From contig JAUIAH010000003.1 of assembly GCA_030425385.1 (NCBI GenBank), positions 300,438-364,437 of the forward strand: a stretch of DNA of 64,000 bases. Reading direction: 5' to 3'. How positions within the stretch are numbered: the stretch's first letter is position 1; each line of letters begins with the position of its first letter. This document shows positions 61,974-64,000 of the stretch, in pieces. This DNA is from Verrucomicrobiia bacterium (lineage in GTDB: Bacteria > Verrucomicrobiota > Verrucomicrobiia > Verrucomicrobiales > DEV007). The translations under genes were made by a program, and so were the position numbers. A model generated the notes under the pieces. The model ran no database searches. It was not told the origin of the DNA and saw only the letters and a list, made by a program, of their open reading frames with translations.

Positions 61974-63806
61974 CTATTGAGGATCAGGATTCACGCCTAA
62001 ACTGAAGAACCGCCGTGTCTCTGTGTTAATAGCGCCAACAATGTCGACGCGGATGCGCTCGGCGAGACGCCCATGCTTCGTGACGGTCGGATTCGAGAAG
62101 CTCTCCACTTGCCACCCTCCTGGAGTGTCGCTGCCGAGGATGGATGCGGTCAAACCAGTGGCTTCGGCCGAATGGAGAAACTCGATTTGAAGAGGTGAAC
62201 AGCTGGATATCTGGAAAGCATCTGCGCCATCGGCCCTGAGCGGGTTCAATCCGAGGTAATACTCAGCGATCGTATTAAATCCGTCTGCATCCATGTCTGC
62301 TTCGTCTCCCCAGTGAGAGGCTTCTTTACTCGCGTCATTGAGAATGTCTGCAGGAAACGAGCGCGCACGCCAGTTCGCAAGAGTTATGGGGCCCGACGCG
62401 CCGTCGATGAGCGCCTCTCGTGTCACGCGCAATTCGTCCACATTTCCCTCAAAATTGCCGACCTCAAGAAACCAATGGTAAGGCTGATCCGAGTCGATCT
62501 CGATTGGGCCTTCCGCAACTTTTGCTGCATTGAGATAGCACTGAAGCTTGGAATCTTCCCCTTCGATATCGTAAACAAACTTTAAATGCATCCATTCGTT
62601 GAGTGTCCATGCGGCTCCAAGCTGTGCTTGATCGCCCACTTCGACTTCTCTGTAACGCACAATGGGACTTTGGCTCCATTTGGTCTGCTCCAATCGGAAA
62701 TACTGATTCACTCCTCGGAAAGTGAGAAGTGGAATTCCAGGGTCTCCCAATTCTTTCACATGAGAGACATAGAAGAGCCCTTCAATCGTGAATCGTTGTC
62801 CACCATCCGGTTGAATCACGGCATCATCATAAACGGCCACGATGGAATCACCTCTGCCCTCGAAACAAACGGCTTGCGATCCCTGCGCCGGACAAATCAT
62901 CCAATCGAGGTTATTGGAAGAAAGGGTCGCTGACCCGAACGGCTTCATATGATAAAGGTTGTCGATGCTGTTGCTAAAATTGCCATCGAAATGATAGTGC
63001 GCCACGACATCAAGGACGCCTGAGGAGAGGCCTTCGGGACTCTTGGAAACCCCCTGTGGAATGTGTGTCTTTGGAGAAGGGGAGCCCTGGTCCCATCCGT
63101 CGCACCCGCTCACCGGGAGGTGGCGGATGTAGACATTTCGGAACTCTACCCGATCATAGTTGTTTCCCAGACCCTCTCCTTGGAGGCAAATCGTACCCTC
63201 AGGTTCGGTATATTCGTCCGTGGGGATGGCTCGAGAAGTCGTCACCTCACCGTTTGTCTCAATGGTCACATAGTCGTTCACAACTTTGATGCGCATGTGC
63301 GTCCATTGATTGTCGACCACAGGCGAAACCGATTCGCCACCCAGAGGGACCAATCCTCCCGTCCGGTTGGTGACTGCGAAATTAGAAGTGTTATTGATCT
63401 GAGCTTCCAGGTCCCATGGAGATTGTGGAAATCCATGTTCGTGGAAGTTGCAGCGAAAGTAGACTCCTGAGTTGGTTCCAATCTCGGTCCGAAATTCACA
63501 GACCAATTCAAAGTCCGACCACGGTCCCTCTGGTCCTTCGTAATAGATGTGGTTTCCTTCGCTGGTGTCTTCGTGAATCATCACACCATCGATCACCTTC
63601 CACGCTCCCTCGGGCTCGTCTAGCGCTTCGCGCCAGTCATCCAAATCCTCTGGGTCACCATCAAACAAGGCTACCCATCCTTCACCGTGAGGTGGCATTC
63701 CCACCGGAGCAGGACAATCGGTTACTTGAGCAACAAGAATCTTTCCCGTTAAAAGGATGCTGGCGATCAACATCCGATGAACCAACAACGACTGCAGTCT
63801 AGACAT
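61974..63806 (-). CDS. Exported DUF1080 plus LamG-like protein
   Basis: 610 residues with a signal peptide (MLIASILLTGKILVAQ within MSRLQSLLVHRMLIASI). Residues ~40-240: DUF1080 (3-keto-disaccharide hydrolase-type jelly roll), WVALFDGDPEDLDDWREALD, FELVCEFRTEIGTNSGVYFR, EPEGTICLQGEGLGNNYDRV. Residues ~265-480: concanavalin/LamG-like fold (AHYHFDGNFSNSIDNLYHMK, WMHLKFVYDIEGEDSKLQCY). C-terminal EAEADMDADGFNTIAEYYLGL-type calcium-binding segment (near 495-520) before a beta module. Likely binds or cleaves glycans outside the cell. An in-frame ATG at 63773 is an alternative start. Confidence 0.85.
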   Translation of the reverse strand: MSRLQSLLVHRMLIASILLTGKILVAQVTDCPAPVGMPPHGEGWVALFDGDPEDLDDWREALDEPEGAWKVIDGVMIHEDTSEGNHIYYEGPEGPWSDFELVCEFRTEIGTNSGVYFRCNFHEHGFPQSPWDLEAQINNTSNFAVTNRTGGLVPLGGESVSPVVDNQWTHMRIKVVNDYVTIETNGEVTTSRAIPTDEYTEPEGTICLQGEGLGNNYDRVEFRNVYIRHLPVSGCDGWDQGSPSPKTHIPQGVSKSPEGLSSGVLDVVAHYHFDGNFSNSIDNLYHMKPFGSATLSSNNLDWMICPAQGSQAVCFEGRGDSIVAVYDDAVIQPDGGQRFTIEGLFYVSHVKELGDPGIPLLTFRGVNQYFRLEQTKWSQSPIVRYREVEVGDQAQLGAAWTLNEWMHLKFVYDIEGEDSKLQCYLNAAKVAEGPIEIDSDQPYHWFLEVGNFEGNVDELRVTREALIDGASGPITLANWRARSFPADILNDASKEASHWGDEADMDADGFNTIAEYYLGLNPLRADGADAFQISSCSPLQIEFLHSAEATGLTASILGSDTPGGWQVESFSNPTVTKHGRLAERIRVDIVGAINTETRRFFSLGVNPDPQ

Positions 63807-63931
63807 GGCTAATCAATTAGTTTGAGTCTCCAGACGCAACTTGAAGAAACAATGCGCCTCCTTGTCAGAGGAATAAGGAATGGCGCACAATTTAGTTAAG
63901 ACATCTTAAATAAATGTGCGATATTGGGTGC

Positions 63932-64000
63932 ATGAATGTAAACGATCATTGTCCCGGCCCTTACGACGATAACACGAACAGGCGCATGGTCACCTTTGCG
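63932..64000 (+). CDS. Possible start of a gene running off the window
   Basis: ATG at 63932 opens a frame of 23 codons to the window end (MNVNDHCPGPYDDNTNRRMV). It is preceded by an AT-rich stretch (63890-63930) that could carry a promoter. Too short to recognise; it could be chance. Confidence 0.2.
   Translation, partial: MNVNDHCPGPYDDNTNRRMVTFA

Noticed and set aside
1..64000. tRNA, rRNA, CRISPR arrays, insertion sequences, phage genes
   Set aside because: No cloverleaf-like sequence, repeat-spacer pattern, transposase or phage structural gene could be found by reading the gaps and translations; a covariance or HMM search could still find something faint.

Overview
The window reads as chromosomal DNA of a member of the Verrucomicrobiota (PVC superphylum). 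The strongest marker is a complete Verru_Chthon cassette (families A, B, C and D, 30609-37462). Supporting markers are an LL-diaminopimelate aminotransferase (dapL), a PEP-CTERM protein, an overlapping DUF1549/DUF1553 plus DUF1501 pair, a cytochrome c/beta-propeller protein, a DUF1080 protein, a sulfatase and Tat-exported sugar-metabolism proteins. No rRNA, tRNA, CRISPR array, transposase or phage gene was seen.

Layout. 1-5682 is housekeeping: the 3' end of thiD, a pterin dehydratase, a TPR membrane protein, metF, hisC and mnmE. 5683-6378 holds decayed glycosyltransferase-like fragments and small hairpins. 6379-12775 holds an SDR/Gfo-Idh-MocA pair, an IscU-type scaffold with a DAHP synthase, a zinc-ribbon protein, a PIN/TRAM membrane protein and dapL. 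12834-17925 holds a PEP-CTERM gene with a strong terminator, a large membrane protein of unknown function, an ankyrin-repeat L,D-transpeptidase and a SET-domain protein with a histone-H1-like tail. 18246-26349 is a run of five genes in one direction: outer membrane factor, membrane fusion protein, RND permease, sulfatase and DUF1573 protein. 26353-30582 carries an ECF sigma factor with a membrane partner, a rhodanese, a haem-motif protein and a TIM-barrel isomerase. 30609-37522 is the Verru_Chthon cassette, with B-C-D on the minus strand and the giant A protein divergent on the plus strand. 37647-45588 holds the PVC-type cytochrome/DUF genes, a lipoprotein and an isochorismatase-family hydrolase. 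45854-59468 contains a 3D-domain lipoprotein, an FAD/NAD(P)-binding protein and the dominant feature of the window. 59483-63806 holds PspA, a uracil-DNA glycosylase homologue, an HD-domain protein and a DUF1080/LamG protein.

The most interesting system is the single 3616-residue hybrid megasynthase at 48618-59468. It reads FkbH-like glyceryl transferase (HAD plus GNAT-like) - ACP - KS - AT - ACP - aminotransferase - condensation - adenylation - PCP - thioesterase. All visible catalytic motifs are intact, and there is no ketoreductase, dehydratase or methyltransferase. The order suggests a self-contained one-protein assembly line: load a glyceryl starter, extend once with malonyl, convert the beta-ketone to a beta-amine, couple to a Val-like amino acid and release. 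The predicted product is a small beta-amino-dihydroxypentanoyl-valine type amide, linear or cyclised. The FAD/NAD(P)-binding protein immediately upstream is a candidate tailoring partner. Product and partnership are inference; the domain order and catalytic residues are read directly from the translation.
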